Shown: positions 1 to 7,161, counted from the first letter of the stretch. The stretch: DNA of 7,531 bases from an uncultured Lachnospiraceae bacterium (GCA_945492935.1 CALYVE010000075.1:1-7531), one strand, 5' to 3'. Translations and numbers: made by a program. Notes: generated by a model from the sequence alone, not told the origin.

Positions 1-136
1 TGCAAACATCATCGCCAACTGCAGGCTTCATTCCCTGATTGCGAAATCCACCCTTTGCCTTGCATTCAAATAAACGACCATCTGCTACGTGGATATAATA
101 AAATCCACCAACACCTTTTATTATCTTACCCTTCAT
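1..136 (-). CDS. rsgA: RsgA small-subunit ribosome biogenesis GTPase, N-terminal fragment
   Basis: The first 45 codons of a gene that runs off the window edge. The protein starts MKGKIIKGVGGFYYIHVADG and continues through a CKAKGGFR segment to KPAVGDDV. This is the N-terminal OB-fold of RsgA (YloQ/CpgA in Bacillus), with its usual 'G-F-Y-Y-h-V', 'A-x-G-x-F-R' and 'P-x-V-G-D' pattern. The family is a circularly permuted GTPase that binds the 30S subunit and acts late in its maturation. The GTPase and zinc-binding domains would lie outside the window, so they cannot be checked. The ATG is five bases after the prkC stop. No well-placed ribosome binding site precedes it: the best purine match (AAGGAAG, 156-162) is about 20 bases away inside prkC, so translation may depend on coupling to prkC. 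In B. subtilis the homologue is phosphorylated by PrkC (family knowledge), which agrees with this position. Identity is strong for a short fragment because sequence and context agree. Confidence 0.9.
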   Translation of the reverse strand, partial: MKGKIIKGVGGFYYIHVADGRLFECKAKGGFRNQGMKPAVGDDVC

Positions 137-141
137 ATATG

Positions 142-2520
142 CTAGTTCTTCTTTTCTTCCTTGAAGTTACACGAGCCTGTTACAGGCCATCCGAGCTTGT
201 TGCCCTTGAATATTACTTCATATGATGTAGTACCATCAATGATTTCAAAGCCTTCCTCTGTGTAACTAAACGGAACATCGTCGTTCTTTGCATCAACCTG
301 ATATGTCAAATCTTTCTGATAACCGCTTGGAAATGTAATTCGTAAAATAACCTGCTCACCGGACTTTGGCAAGTTGTCATTTGACCATGTAGTATTTCCT
401 GCCTCATCCGTTATCTCTTCATTAAGCTCAGCAACTTTAAAAATACCATCTACCTTTGCAGTATATGTTTTCTTTTCAGGACCATCACTAATTGTGATAT
501 CAATAACATCGCCTTCGTTTACTTCCTTATTCGCTGCAGGAGACTGATCCATAACCTGACCCTCCGGTACAGTGTCGCTGTAATCATGTTCTACATTGCC
601 GAGTTCAAGCTTTGCATCCTCTAATGACTTCTTGGCTTTCTCTTCTGTAAGACCACCTAAGTTAGGAACATTAACCTTCTTAACCTCCGAACCATTACTG
701 ATGATAACCTTGACCTCAGAGCCCTTTGGTGCCATACTGCCGGCTGCCGGCTCTGTTGTAATACATTTATCCTTTTCAATTTCATCATCATATGCATAAC
801 CATGAACAACCTTAAAGCCTGCTTCCTCAAGAATTGTACAAGCCTGATTATCGTCATAATCCTTTACATCCGGAATCTCAACAGCCTCTGCTCCTGCACT
901 TACCTTCAGCTCAATATCGTCATTTACATCGACCATTTCTCCCTTTTTGTAGTTCTGGTCGAATACGTAACCTTCCTGTACTTCTTCATTCTCCTCTGTT
1001 ACAATAACGATCTTATCTTCAGAGAAACCTTCCTTTACAAGAAGCTTAACAGCAGCATCCTCTGAATAACCCGTTACATCGATCATCTCTATTTCACCGA
1101 CTTCCTCGGCTGTTGTATCATCTGTCTTACTTTTTCCAAACTTGAAAAAGCCTGTCACCTTACCTAGAACAATCATAAGCACAATAGCAAGTATGACTGC
1201 TGTAACAACACCTGCAATTGTAACAGCCTTACGCAGACCCGGGTCAATAGCACCATCATCCTCGTCCTCATCATATTCCGGCTCGTAATCCGGAACCTTC
1301 TTTACGCCGCCCTTGCGTACCGGTTGCTGCTGTTCTATTTCTTCCTCAAGTTCGTCCTCCCAGTTATCCTCAGTTAAAAGACTGTTAATCTTTTGATTGT
1401 TAATCGGCATAACTGAAACGCCCTGCTGCATACCATAATTTGGTGTCATTTCACCCATCTCATTCTGCACAGGTGGATTATTGTATGTATTTACAGGATT
1501 GTTAAGTGCATTAAGCTGGCTATTACTTGTATATGGATTATTGTAGCCTGTATTCGCATACGTCTGCTGTTGTGTTTCATATGCGTTCATAGAAGGATCC
1601 TTGTATGCACTACCATCGCGGATTGCACGTACATCCTCCTTTGTCCACTCCTGTGTAGGACTGTTTGTTACAGCAGTAGGAGCAACTACGATATCAATAT
1701 TCGGATTATTCTGAACACGCTTCAAATCCGCAATCAAAGCGCTTGCTGTAAGGTATCTGCGTTCAGGCTTCTTCTGTGTAGCCTTCTGGATAACCTTTTC
1801 ATAACTTGAATAAATATCCGGATAATACTGTCTTGGTGGTATCATCTCCGTCTGAATATGCATCAATGCTACCGATACATTGTTATCGCCTTCAAAAGGA
1901 ACACGACCTGTAACCATCTCATACATTGTAATACCAAGCGAATAAATATCACTTCTCTCATCACTGTAGCCACCACGTGCCTGTTCCGGTGAAATGTAAT
2001 GAACACTGCCAACCGCACCGGATGTAAGTGTGTTTGAGGATGCAGCTCTGGCAATACCAAAGTCTGTTACCTTAATTGTGCCATTCTTTGCTACAATAAT
2101 GTTCTGTGGCTTAATATCTCTGTGGATAATATGATTTTCGTGCGCAGCTTCAAGACCTGACGCAATCTGAATAGAAAAATCAAGTGCCTGCTCCATGCCA
2201 AGTCTGCCATTTTGCTGAATATATTCTTTCAAGGTAATACCTTCAACAAACTCAAGTACAATAAAATATATGCCATCCTGGTCATATACATCATATACAT
2301 TTACAATATTCGGATGTGCAAGTCCTGCAGAAGCCTGCGCTTCTGTTTTGAACTTTGTTACAAAATTAATATCATTGCAGAATTCCGGCTTTAATACTTT
2401 AATTGCAACATTACGATTCAGTCTATGGTCACGTGCTTTGTATACTATAGACATTCCGCCTGCTCCGACAACTGCAAGAATCTCATATCTATCACATAAT
2501 ATCATTCCTGGTTTTAACAT
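142..2520 (-). CDS. prkC: PrkC-type transmembrane Ser/Thr protein kinase with PASTA domains
   Basis: A 792-residue Hanks-type kinase, a membrane sensor that phosphorylates proteins in response to cell-wall fragments or lipid II (family knowledge). The kinase domain is about residues 10-268: glycine-rich loop VGAGGMSIVYKA (18-29), ATP-binding K41 in VAIK, catalytic loop HRDIKPQN (133-140, D135), DFG at 153-155, activation-loop T164/T166/S167 as likely autophosphorylation sites, and SPE at 177-179. A cytoplasmic linker (about 269-430) is rich in Asn, Gln and Tyr, then strongly acidic. One membrane helix spans about 433-454. Outside the cell follow three PASTA repeats (about 478-543, 547-610, 615-680); the first is the most divergent. 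A final domain of about 105 residues (685-790) is not PASTA. At 792 residues it is longer than B. subtilis PrkC (about 650), mostly through the linker. All catalytic residues are present. The start is the only in-frame ATG after an in-frame TAG, although its ribosome binding site is 12 bases away. It directly follows its phosphatase stp. Confidence 0.95.
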   Translation of the reverse strand: MLKPGMILCDRYEILAVVGAGGMSIVYKARDHRLNRNVAIKVLKPEFCNDINFVTKFKTEAQASAGLAHPNIVNVYDVYDQDGIYFIVLEFVEGITLKEYIQQNGRLGMEQALDFSIQIASGLEAAHENHIIHRDIKPQNIIVAKNGTIKVTDFGIARAASSNTLTSGAVGSVHYISPEQARGGYSDERSDIYSLGITMYEMVTGRVPFEGDNNVSVALMHIQTEMIPPRQYYPDIYSSYEKVIQKATQKKPERRYLTASALIADLKRVQNNPNIDIVVAPTAVTNSPTQEWTKEDVRAIRDGSAYKDPSMNAYETQQQTYANTGYNNPYTSNSQLNALNNPVNTYNNPPVQNEMGEMTPNYGMQQGVSVMPINNQKINSLLTEDNWEDELEEEIEQQQPVRKGGVKKVPDYEPEYDEDEDDGAIDPGLRKAVTIAGVVTAVILAIVLMIVLGKVTGFFKFGKSKTDDTTAEEVGEIEMIDVTGYSEDAAVKLLVKEGFSEDKIVIVTEENEEVQEGYVFDQNYKKGEMVDVNDDIELKVSAGAEAVEIPDVKDYDDNQACTILEEAGFKVVHGYAYDDEIEKDKCITTEPAAGSMAPKGSEVKVIISNGSEVKKVNVPNLGGLTEEKAKKSLEDAKLELGNVEHDYSDTVPEGQVMDQSPAANKEVNEGDVIDITISDGPEKKTYTAKVDGIFKVAELNEEITDEAGNTTWSNDNLPKSGEQVILRITFPSGYQKDLTYQVDAKNDDVPFSYTEEGFEIIDGTTSYEVIFKGNKLGWPVTGSCNFKEEKKN

Positions 2521-2538
2521 AACAACATTCTATCCTTT
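2514..2538 (-). promoter_or_regulatory. Ribosome binding site of prkC, with an overlapping 4-codon ORF
   Basis: AAAGGA (2533-2538) is the only Shine-Dalgarno-like stretch before prkC, but 12 bases separate it from the prkC ATG, longer than the usual 5-9. A different ATG lies four bases downstream of it (2526-2528) in another frame. That ATG opens ATG TTG TTA TGT TAA, whose stop lies inside prkC codons 2-3. Ribosomes could start at either ATG. The mini-ORF may be chance or may tune prkC translation through termination and re-initiation. That role is inference; only the geometry is seen. Confidence 0.45.
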
Positions 2539-2562
2539 CTGTTATATCCTAAAAGTGATTCA

Positions 2563-3282
2563 CTACTCTGATAAGATAACCACGGAAATGTTATCCGATC
2601 CACCATAGTAATTTGCTCTATCAACTAATGCTTGTGCAATCTGCTCGAGGTTTTGATGTTCCACGACTATGTCACGTATCTCGTCATCCTCAACCATGTT
2701 TGACAATCCATCTGAACATAACAAGTATTTATCCTCTGCACATAAATCGATTTCAAAAAAATCCGGCATTACTTCATCACGCGACCCCATTGCTTTCGTG
2801 ATAATATTTTTCTCCGGATGATTGCGACCTTTCTTTCTTTCAAGCTCTCCGTTTCGAATCAACTCTTCAACAAGAGAATGATCCATAGTCACCTGACGTA
2901 TATCGGAACCGATTACATACAATCTGCTGTCTCCGACATTTGCAACGTAAAGTTTCCCGTCCATGGCAACAGCCGCTACCATTGTCGTTCCCATTCCACT
3001 CAAATCCGGATCATGACTTGCTGCCTTGTATATCTCATTGTTGGCAAAAATCATAGCGCGTTTTAATATCGCAACCGGATTCTCCAGCGATGTTTTCTTA
3101 ACAAAATCAAGCGTTATGTCAATTGCCATTTTGGAAGCTTTATCACCCGCACGGTGACCGCCCATACCATCTGCAACGATGTAAAGATTCGGCAACGTTC
3201 CTACCGGACTATCAGAATAAAAGATACTATCCTGATTGTTACTTCGCTTGTTGCCGGTATCCGATTTTCCAAACGATTTCAT
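2563..3282 (-). CDS. stp: PP2C-family Ser/Thr protein phosphatase (PrpC/Stp)
   Basis: A 239-residue soluble phosphatase of the PPM/PP2C family, close to the usual length of bacterial PrpC/Stp. It hydrolyses phospho-Ser/Thr with a binuclear Mn/Mg centre and reverses the action of PrkC. All hallmark segments are present: NNQD (D18), VADGMGGH (D38, G39 metal site), GMGTTMVAA, VGDSRLY (D118), DHSLVEELI, ITKAMGS, CSDGLSNMV (D191) and GGSDNISVV (D230). The start was placed at MKSFGKSDTG because GGAGG lies six bases upstream and PrpC proteins begin close to the S-D-x-G-x-x-R-x-x-N-Q-D motif. An in-frame ATG 18 bases upstream (3300) would add MIWRER, but it has no ribosome binding site and its extension contains the real one. 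The gap to rlmN upstream is 32 bases and to prkC downstream 42 bases, so the phosphatase and kinase are co-transcribed. Nothing is broken or missing. Confidence 0.95.
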   Translation of the reverse strand: MKSFGKSDTGNKRSNNQDSIFYSDSPVGTLPNLYIVADGMGGHRAGDKASKMAIDITLDFVKKTSLENPVAILKRAMIFANNEIYKAASHDPDLSGMGTTMVAAVAMDGKLYVANVGDSRLYVIGSDIRQVTMDHSLVEELIRNGELERKKGRNHPEKNIITKAMGSRDEVMPDFFEIDLCAEDKYLLCSDGLSNMVEDDEIRDIVVEHQNLEQIAQALVDRANYYGGSDNISVVILSE

Positions 3283-3288
3283 TCGTTC

Positions 3289-3293
3289 CCTCC
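3289..3293 (-). promoter_or_regulatory. Ribosome binding site deciding the stp start
   Basis: GGAGG, read on the minus strand, sits six bases before the ATG at 3282. This spacing supports translation from MKSF and argues against the longer in-frame start at 3300, which would place this motif inside the coding region. Confidence 0.8.
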
Positions 3294-3301
3294 AAATCAT
3301 G

Positions 3302-3328
3302 CTACAAATAGAAATTATTTGTGGGCAT
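3302..3328 (-). other. 8-codon ORF on a strong ribosome binding site, overlapping the end of rlmN
   Basis: Within the last codons of rlmN, but in another frame, AAGGAG lies five bases before an ATG that opens a short reading frame for MPTNNFYL. It ends in TAG at 3302, one base before the alternative stp ATG (3300) and 19 bases before the stp start preferred here. The AAGGAG also encodes part of the Leu-Arg-Arg run typical of the RlmN C-terminus, so it may be coincidental. If translated, it would bring ribosomes to the stp start. No evidence of expression can be seen. Confidence 0.2.
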
Positions 3329-4340
3329 ATTTTCTCCTTAACTGACCACAGGCAGCGTCTATATCGCTACCCACACTCCTTCTTATAGTACCATTTATTG
3401 ATTTTTTTTCAAGTGCTAATTTGAATTTTTGGATAGAATCCTCGTCACTTTTCTCGTATTCACGCTCCTCGATTGGGTTAACCGGAATGAGGTTTACATG
3501 ACAATTCATCCCCTTCAGCAGATTTGCTAACCTGTTTGCATGATCAATCGTATCATTTTTTCCTTTAACGAGACTATATTCAAATGTAATTCTACGTCCC
3601 GTCTGTTCAAAATATGCCTTGCAGGCTGCAAGTGTTTCCTGCAAATCGTATTGATGCGCGATCGGCATAAGTGCCTTACGCTCTTCGTCGGATGGTGCAT
3701 GCAGGGAAAGTGCAAATGTAATTGTAAGATTTTCTTTTGCAAGATCATATATTCTTGGCACAATGCCACAGCTTGATACCGTAATATTCCGCTGGCTTAA
3801 ATGATATCCATGCTCGCATGATACAAGACGTACAAAACGCACAAGATTATCATAATTGTCAAGCGGCTCGCCTGTTCCCATTACTACCACATTCGAAACA
3901 CGCTCACCTGTGATTCTCATACACGCATACACCTGTTCCAGCATTTCGGAGGCCGTGAGGTTACGAACAAGTCCGCCAATCGTTGATGCGCAAAAACTAC
4001 ATCCCATCCTACAGCCTGCCTGGGATGAAATACATACGGAATTTCCATAAGAATACCTCATAAAAACCGTTTCAATCATCTGACCATCCTGTAATCGAAA
4101 CAAAAATTTGATTGTGTCATCTTTCTTTGATGTCTGTCTCGTTTCTTCCTCAATAACAGTAAAGCCCTGTTCGTTGATTTGCGCACGAAGTCCCTTCGGC
4201 AAATTTGTCATCTCATCAACTGATGCAACATATTTTTCGTGCATCCAGCTAAACAGTTGCTTGGCACGAAAGGCCGGTTGTCCCATATGCTTAAGATAAT
4301 CGGTTAATTCTTCTATATACATGGACTTCAAATCTACCAT
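3315..4340 (-). CDS. rlmN: RlmN dual-specificity 23S rRNA / tRNA adenine-C2 methyltransferase
   Basis: A 341-residue radical-SAM enzyme. The family methylates carbon 2 of A2503 in 23S rRNA, and A37 in some tRNAs, by a two-cysteine ping-pong mechanism (established for RlmN). Seen here: an N-terminal helical accessory domain; the 4Fe-4S motif CRMGCSFC with C110, C114 and C117; the SAM-binding GTGEPLDN segment (E158); and C331 in DIDAACGQL near the C-terminus, which corresponds to the methyl-carrying cysteine. The fold and the C-terminal GQLRRK match RlmN, and the operon position favours it over the resistance methylase Cfr. Start choice: AAGGAG (4347-4352) lies six bases before the ATG at 4340, giving MVDLKSM. 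In-frame ATGs upstream (4373, 4364) would add MCVMHTNKEFI, have no ribosome binding site, and would put the AAGGAG inside the gene. It lies 49 bases after rsmB and 32 bases before stp. Confidence 0.96.
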   Translation of the reverse strand: MVDLKSMYIEELTDYLKHMGQPAFRAKQLFSWMHEKYVASVDEMTNLPKGLRAQINEQGFTVIEEETRQTSKKDDTIKFLFRLQDGQMIETVFMRYSYGNSVCISSQAGCRMGCSFCASTIGGLVRNLTASEMLEQVYACMRITGERVSNVVVMGTGEPLDNYDNLVRFVRLVSCEHGYHLSQRNITVSSCGIVPRIYDLAKENLTITFALSLHAPSDEERKALMPIAHQYDLQETLAACKAYFEQTGRRITFEYSLVKGKNDTIDHANRLANLLKGMNCHVNLIPVNPIEEREYEKSDEDSIQKFKLALEKKSINGTIRRSVGSDIDAACGQLRRKYAHK

Positions 4341-4346
4341 AATAAA

Positions 4347-4352
4347 CTCCTT
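4347..4352 (-). promoter_or_regulatory. Ribosome binding site deciding the rlmN start
   Basis: AAGGAG on the minus strand, six bases before the ATG at 4340. It selects the 341-residue form of RlmN over an 11-residue longer one. Confidence 0.8.
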
Positions 4353-4389
4353 ATTCGTATGCATAACACACATTCTGGCATCCGAAAAA

Positions 4390-5676
4390 TTATTTGTTTC
4401 TTTTCAGTATTGCGTAATAGAAACCATCGCAGGCATCAACACCCGGTAAAAACAACCTGCTTTCTTCTAATTTATATTCCGTATGTTCCTTCAAAAACCA
4501 CTGCACATTTCCCTCATTTTCTGTAGGATTAATTGTGCATGTACTATATAATAATGTCCCGCCCGGTGCAACATAATCACTCACATTCTTTAATATTTTT
4601 TTCTGCAATGTGACAAGATTTTCGAATCCTTCCTCTGTAAGTCGATATTTGATATCATTCTTACGACCGATGATTCCAAGTCCGGAGCAAGGCACATCAG
4701 CAATCACAACATCTGCCTGTTCAATATCAAAAGGCATTGTTGCGTCATGTGCACTGATTTTGACGTTTGAAAAGCCAAGTCGTTCGACATTTTCTTGGAT
4801 AAGGGAAAGCTTGTCCTCCGATACATCCATCGAGTAGACCATACCCTCACCATTTAAATATTCCGCTGCTGCCGTTGTCTTTCCACCCGGTGCAGCACAA
4901 ATATCCATTACAATATTTCCCGGTTTGATATGCGCTGCGCGAACCGCGCACATAGAGCTCTCATCCTGAACGGTGAACTCACCCGATTTATAGCCCGGTA
5001 CACGTCTGATAAAATCGTACTGCCCTATTCGAAGTGCAGCTTCATCATATAATCCATCGAAAACCTCGATACCGGCTTCCTGCATTTGTTTCTTTATGGT
5101 TTCCCTGTCTGTTTTGCATAGATTTACACGAACGGTCGTCAAACGTTCTGCAAAACAGCCTTTTAGTATCGCAAGCGCCTGTTCCGGATAATCCGCATAT
5201 ATTTTTTTCACAAGCCATTCGGGCATAGAATAATATACCGAAGCATATGCAATCTTATCCTTATTTAAATCCGGGTAAGTTACATGCTCCTTTTCTCTTG
5301 CAATGGAACGAAGTACACCATTTACATAACCGGTCAAACCGGAAAAACCATGTTTTTTTGTGAGCTTCACACTCTCACTTACCGCAGCATGTTCCGGCAC
5401 TCCATCCATAAAATGAATCTGATAACAGCCCATGCGAAGAATGGAACGAATCATTGGCTTACATTTTTTTATTTTTGTCTTTGAATATTGATTGATAATG
5501 TAATCAAGTGTAATTCTTTTCTCCGTAATACCTTCACACATTCTCGTTACAAAGGCACGAAGTTTCTTGTCCTCGAACTGATTTTTCTTAAGCGCCTTTT
5601 GTAAAGCAATGTTCGAAAATGTGTTATTTTGTTCAATATCCAATAATACATCTAATACAACTTCTCTTGCATCCAT
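4390..5676 (-). CDS. rsmB: RsmB 16S rRNA (cytosine-5)-methyltransferase
   Basis: A 428-residue protein, almost exactly the length of E. coli RsmB/Fmu, which makes m5C967 in 16S rRNA using S-adenosylmethionine. The N-terminal part (about 1-135) is the NusB-like RNA-binding domain (AREVVLDVLLDI, RITLDYII, PEHAAVSESVKL, GYVNGVLR). The C-terminal Rossmann domain contains the SAM loop CAAPGGKT (C260 onward), the acidic YSMDVSE segment, the motif IV DVPCSGLG with C330, and the motif VI STCTINPTENE with catalytic C380. Both cysteines needed by the two-cysteine m5C mechanism are present. The ATG is fixed by an in-frame TAG six bases upstream. It lacks a well-spaced Shine-Dalgarno sequence: AGG is only two bases away, and the better spaced GAGAG (5685-5689) is a weak match. 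Coupling to fmt, whose stop is 19 bases upstream, is plausible. RsmB commonly sits between fmt and rlmN in Clostridia. Confidence 0.96.
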   Translation of the reverse strand: MDAREVVLDVLLDIEQNNTFSNIALQKALKKNQFEDKKLRAFVTRMCEGITEKRITLDYIINQYSKTKIKKCKPMIRSILRMGCYQIHFMDGVPEHAAVSESVKLTKKHGFSGLTGYVNGVLRSIAREKEHVTYPDLNKDKIAYASVYYSMPEWLVKKIYADYPEQALAILKGCFAERLTTVRVNLCKTDRETIKKQMQEAGIEVFDGLYDEAALRIGQYDFIRRVPGYKSGEFTVQDESSMCAVRAAHIKPGNIVMDICAAPGGKTTAAAEYLNGEGMVYSMDVSEDKLSLIQENVERLGFSNVKISAHDATMPFDIEQADVVIADVPCSGLGIIGRKNDIKYRLTEEGFENLVTLQKKILKNVSDYVAPGGTLLYSTCTINPTENEGNVQWFLKEHTEYKLEESRLFLPGVDACDGFYYAILKRNK

Positions 5677-5695
5677 TTCCTAATCTCTCAAACTC

Positions 5696-6631
5696 TTATT
5701 GTCCGCATATCATACCCGGTTCCAATTTATTACCATTCAAATAAGAAGCAGCATCCATGTCTTTTTTGCCTTCCGGCTGTAAACGTTTAATACGAAGTGC
5801 ATCTTCTCCACAGGCTATATCAAAATATTTCTTTGAAATGGCAATGATTTCGCCCGGTCTTTTTCCCGAAACATCAGTTGCGACAACATCGGCCTCATAA
5901 AACTTTACATGCTTTCCATCAATCGTTGTATAAGCACAAGGCCATGGAATTAAACCGCGAATCAACCGTTCAATTTGTGTCGCACACTTTGTAAAGTCTA
6001 CATCACCCATCTCCTTTTTTAACATAACCGCATAATTGCTCAAAGCATCATCCTGAGGTATCCGGACAGCCTTTCCTTCTTCTAACAAGGACAGCGTTGT
6101 AAGAATAAGCTTTGCACCTGCTTCGGCGAGCTTATCATGCAATGTAATCGCATTATCCTTTGGTTCGATTTCTACGACCGTCTTCTCAATCATATCCCCT
6201 GTATCAAGTCCCTTTGCCATGTACATGGTTGTAACACCCGTCTTTGACTCGCCATCGATAATTGACCACTCAATCGGCGCAGCTCCCCGATACTTCGGAA
6301 GAAGCGAAGCATGGATATTAATACATCCATACTTTGGAATATTCAAAATATCTTCGGATAAAATCTGACCATATGCCGCTACAACTATCGCATCCGGTGC
6401 ATATGCTTTGATACATTTTACATTTTCTTCTTCTCGCAAACGGACCGGCTGATACACCGGAATATCATGCGCAAGTGCGACCTCCTTTACCGGTGTCGGC
6501 ACGAGCGATTTACTACGTCCCTTCGCCTTATCCGGCTGTGTAAACACAGCTACAACTTCATGACCGGACTCAATAATTGACTTTAATGCATGCACAGCAA
6601 ATACCGGCGTGCCCATGTATATAATTCTCAT
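5696..6631 (-). CDS. fmt: Methionyl-tRNA formyltransferase
   Basis: A 311-residue cytoplasmic enzyme of standard family length. It transfers a formyl group from 10-formyltetrahydrofolate to Met-tRNA(fMet) so that translation can initiate. The N-terminal Rossmann domain begins MRIIYMGTPVFAV. The catalytic triad equivalent to E. coli N106/H108/D144 is seen as N105 and H107 in INIHASLLPKYRGAAPI and D143 in GLDTGDM; the SLLP folate-site loop is intact. The C-terminal OB-like tRNA-binding domain is visible from about residue 205 (the RLIRGLIPWPCAY segment) to the end. AGAGGGG (6637-6643) gives a ribosome binding site seven bases from the ATG. The gene starts 20 bases after def, the usual def-fmt pairing of opposing activities. 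No upstream in-frame alternative start competes. Confidence 0.97.
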   Translation of the reverse strand: MRIIYMGTPVFAVHALKSIIESGHEVVAVFTQPDKAKGRSKSLVPTPVKEVALAHDIPVYQPVRLREEENVKCIKAYAPDAIVVAAYGQILSEDILNIPKYGCINIHASLLPKYRGAAPIEWSIIDGESKTGVTTMYMAKGLDTGDMIEKTVVEIEPKDNAITLHDKLAEAGAKLILTTLSLLEEGKAVRIPQDDALSNYAVMLKKEMGDVDFTKCATQIERLIRGLIPWPCAYTTIDGKHVKFYEADVVATDVSGKRPGEIIAISKKYFDIACGEDALRIKRLQPEGKKDMDAASYLNGNKLEPGMICGQ

Positions 6632-6651
6632 ATAAACCCCTCTGTTATTTT

Positions 6652-7125
6652 CTATTCTTCCTCTAAATCCACACGATGCAAGCCGCCCTCGACCTTATCC
6701 TTGTATAATACACCATCTAAATGATCAAGCTCATGACAAATCGCTCTTGCCAAAAGTCCTTCACCCTCAACAATAATTTCGTTCATATCAATATCAAGCG
6801 CCTTACATACAACATGATTTGGTCTTGTAACCTGTCCGGCCAGTCCCGGCAGACTTAGGCATCCTTCCTCTCCGGTCTGTTCGCCATCCATCGAAACAAT
6901 TTCCGGATTAATTAATGTGTAAGCATTTCCATCACAAACATCAATTACAACAATTCTTTTTAATATACCAACCTGTGGCGCAGCAAGACCAACGCCCATT
7001 GCATCATACATAGTATCATACATATCTGCAATCAAAGTACGTGTACGGTCTGTCATCTGTTCTACAACCTTACACTCCTTACGTAATACATCATCTCCAT
7101 CAACACGAATGTTACGAATTGCCAT
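6652..7125 (-). CDS. def: Peptide deformylase
   Basis: A 157-residue metallo-hydrolase that removes the N-terminal formyl group from nascent proteins at the ribosome exit. The three family motifs are intact: GVGLAAPQVG (44-53), EEGCLSLPG with metal ligand C89, and HELDHLDGVLY with ligands H131 and H135 and catalytic E132. Length and the short acidic tail suggest the ordinary bacterial type I-like form; subtype is uncertain. AGGAGG lies eight bases before the ATG, the strongest ribosome binding site in the window. It is 65 bases after priA and 20 bases before fmt, whose product creates the group that Def removes. Confidence 0.97.
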   Translation of the reverse strand: MAIRNIRVDGDDVLRKECKVVEQMTDRTRTLIADMYDTMYDAMGVGLAAPQVGILKRIVVIDVCDGNAYTLINPEIVSMDGEQTGEEGCLSLPGLAGQVTRPNHVVCKALDIDMNEIIVEGEGLLARAICHELDHLDGVLYKDKVEGGLHRVDLEEE

Positions 7126-7133
7126 TTTGTTAT

Positions 7134-7139
7134 CCTCCT
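7134..7139 (-). promoter_or_regulatory. Strong ribosome binding site of def
   Basis: Consensus AGGAGG on the minus strand, eight bases before the def ATG. It implies efficient independent initiation of def rather than dependence on ribosomes coming from priA. Confidence 0.85.
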
Positions 7140-7161
7140 CTAATTATGAATATACTTCCCT

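Noticed and set aside
802..1065. Plus-strand 87-codon reading frame opposite prkC
   Set aside because: It is rich in Leu, Ile, Tyr and Cys in the way expected from the reverse complement of acidic codons, has no family resemblance that I recognise, and lies wholly inside an intact prkC.
2270..2608. Plus-strand 112-codon reading frame crossing the prkC-stp junction
   Set aside because: It is antisense to the kinase N-lobe and the end of stp, shows no recognisable domain, and has no gene-like context on that strand.
3283..3300. Longer stp start adding MIWRER
   Set aside because: No ribosome binding site precedes it, and the GGAGG that fits the shorter start would fall inside its coding region.
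3315..4340. Cfr-type antibiotic-resistance methylase instead of RlmN
   Set aside because: Both share the radical-SAM motif, but the C-terminal sequence and the housekeeping operon position fit RlmN.
4341..4373. Longer rlmN start adding 11 residues
   Set aside because: AAGGAG is correctly placed for the ATG at 4340; the extension has no ribosome binding site and is not RlmN-like.
4380..4400. Short T run after the rsmB stop as a terminator
   Set aside because: There is no convincing GC-rich hairpin before it, and rlmN follows closely in the same direction.
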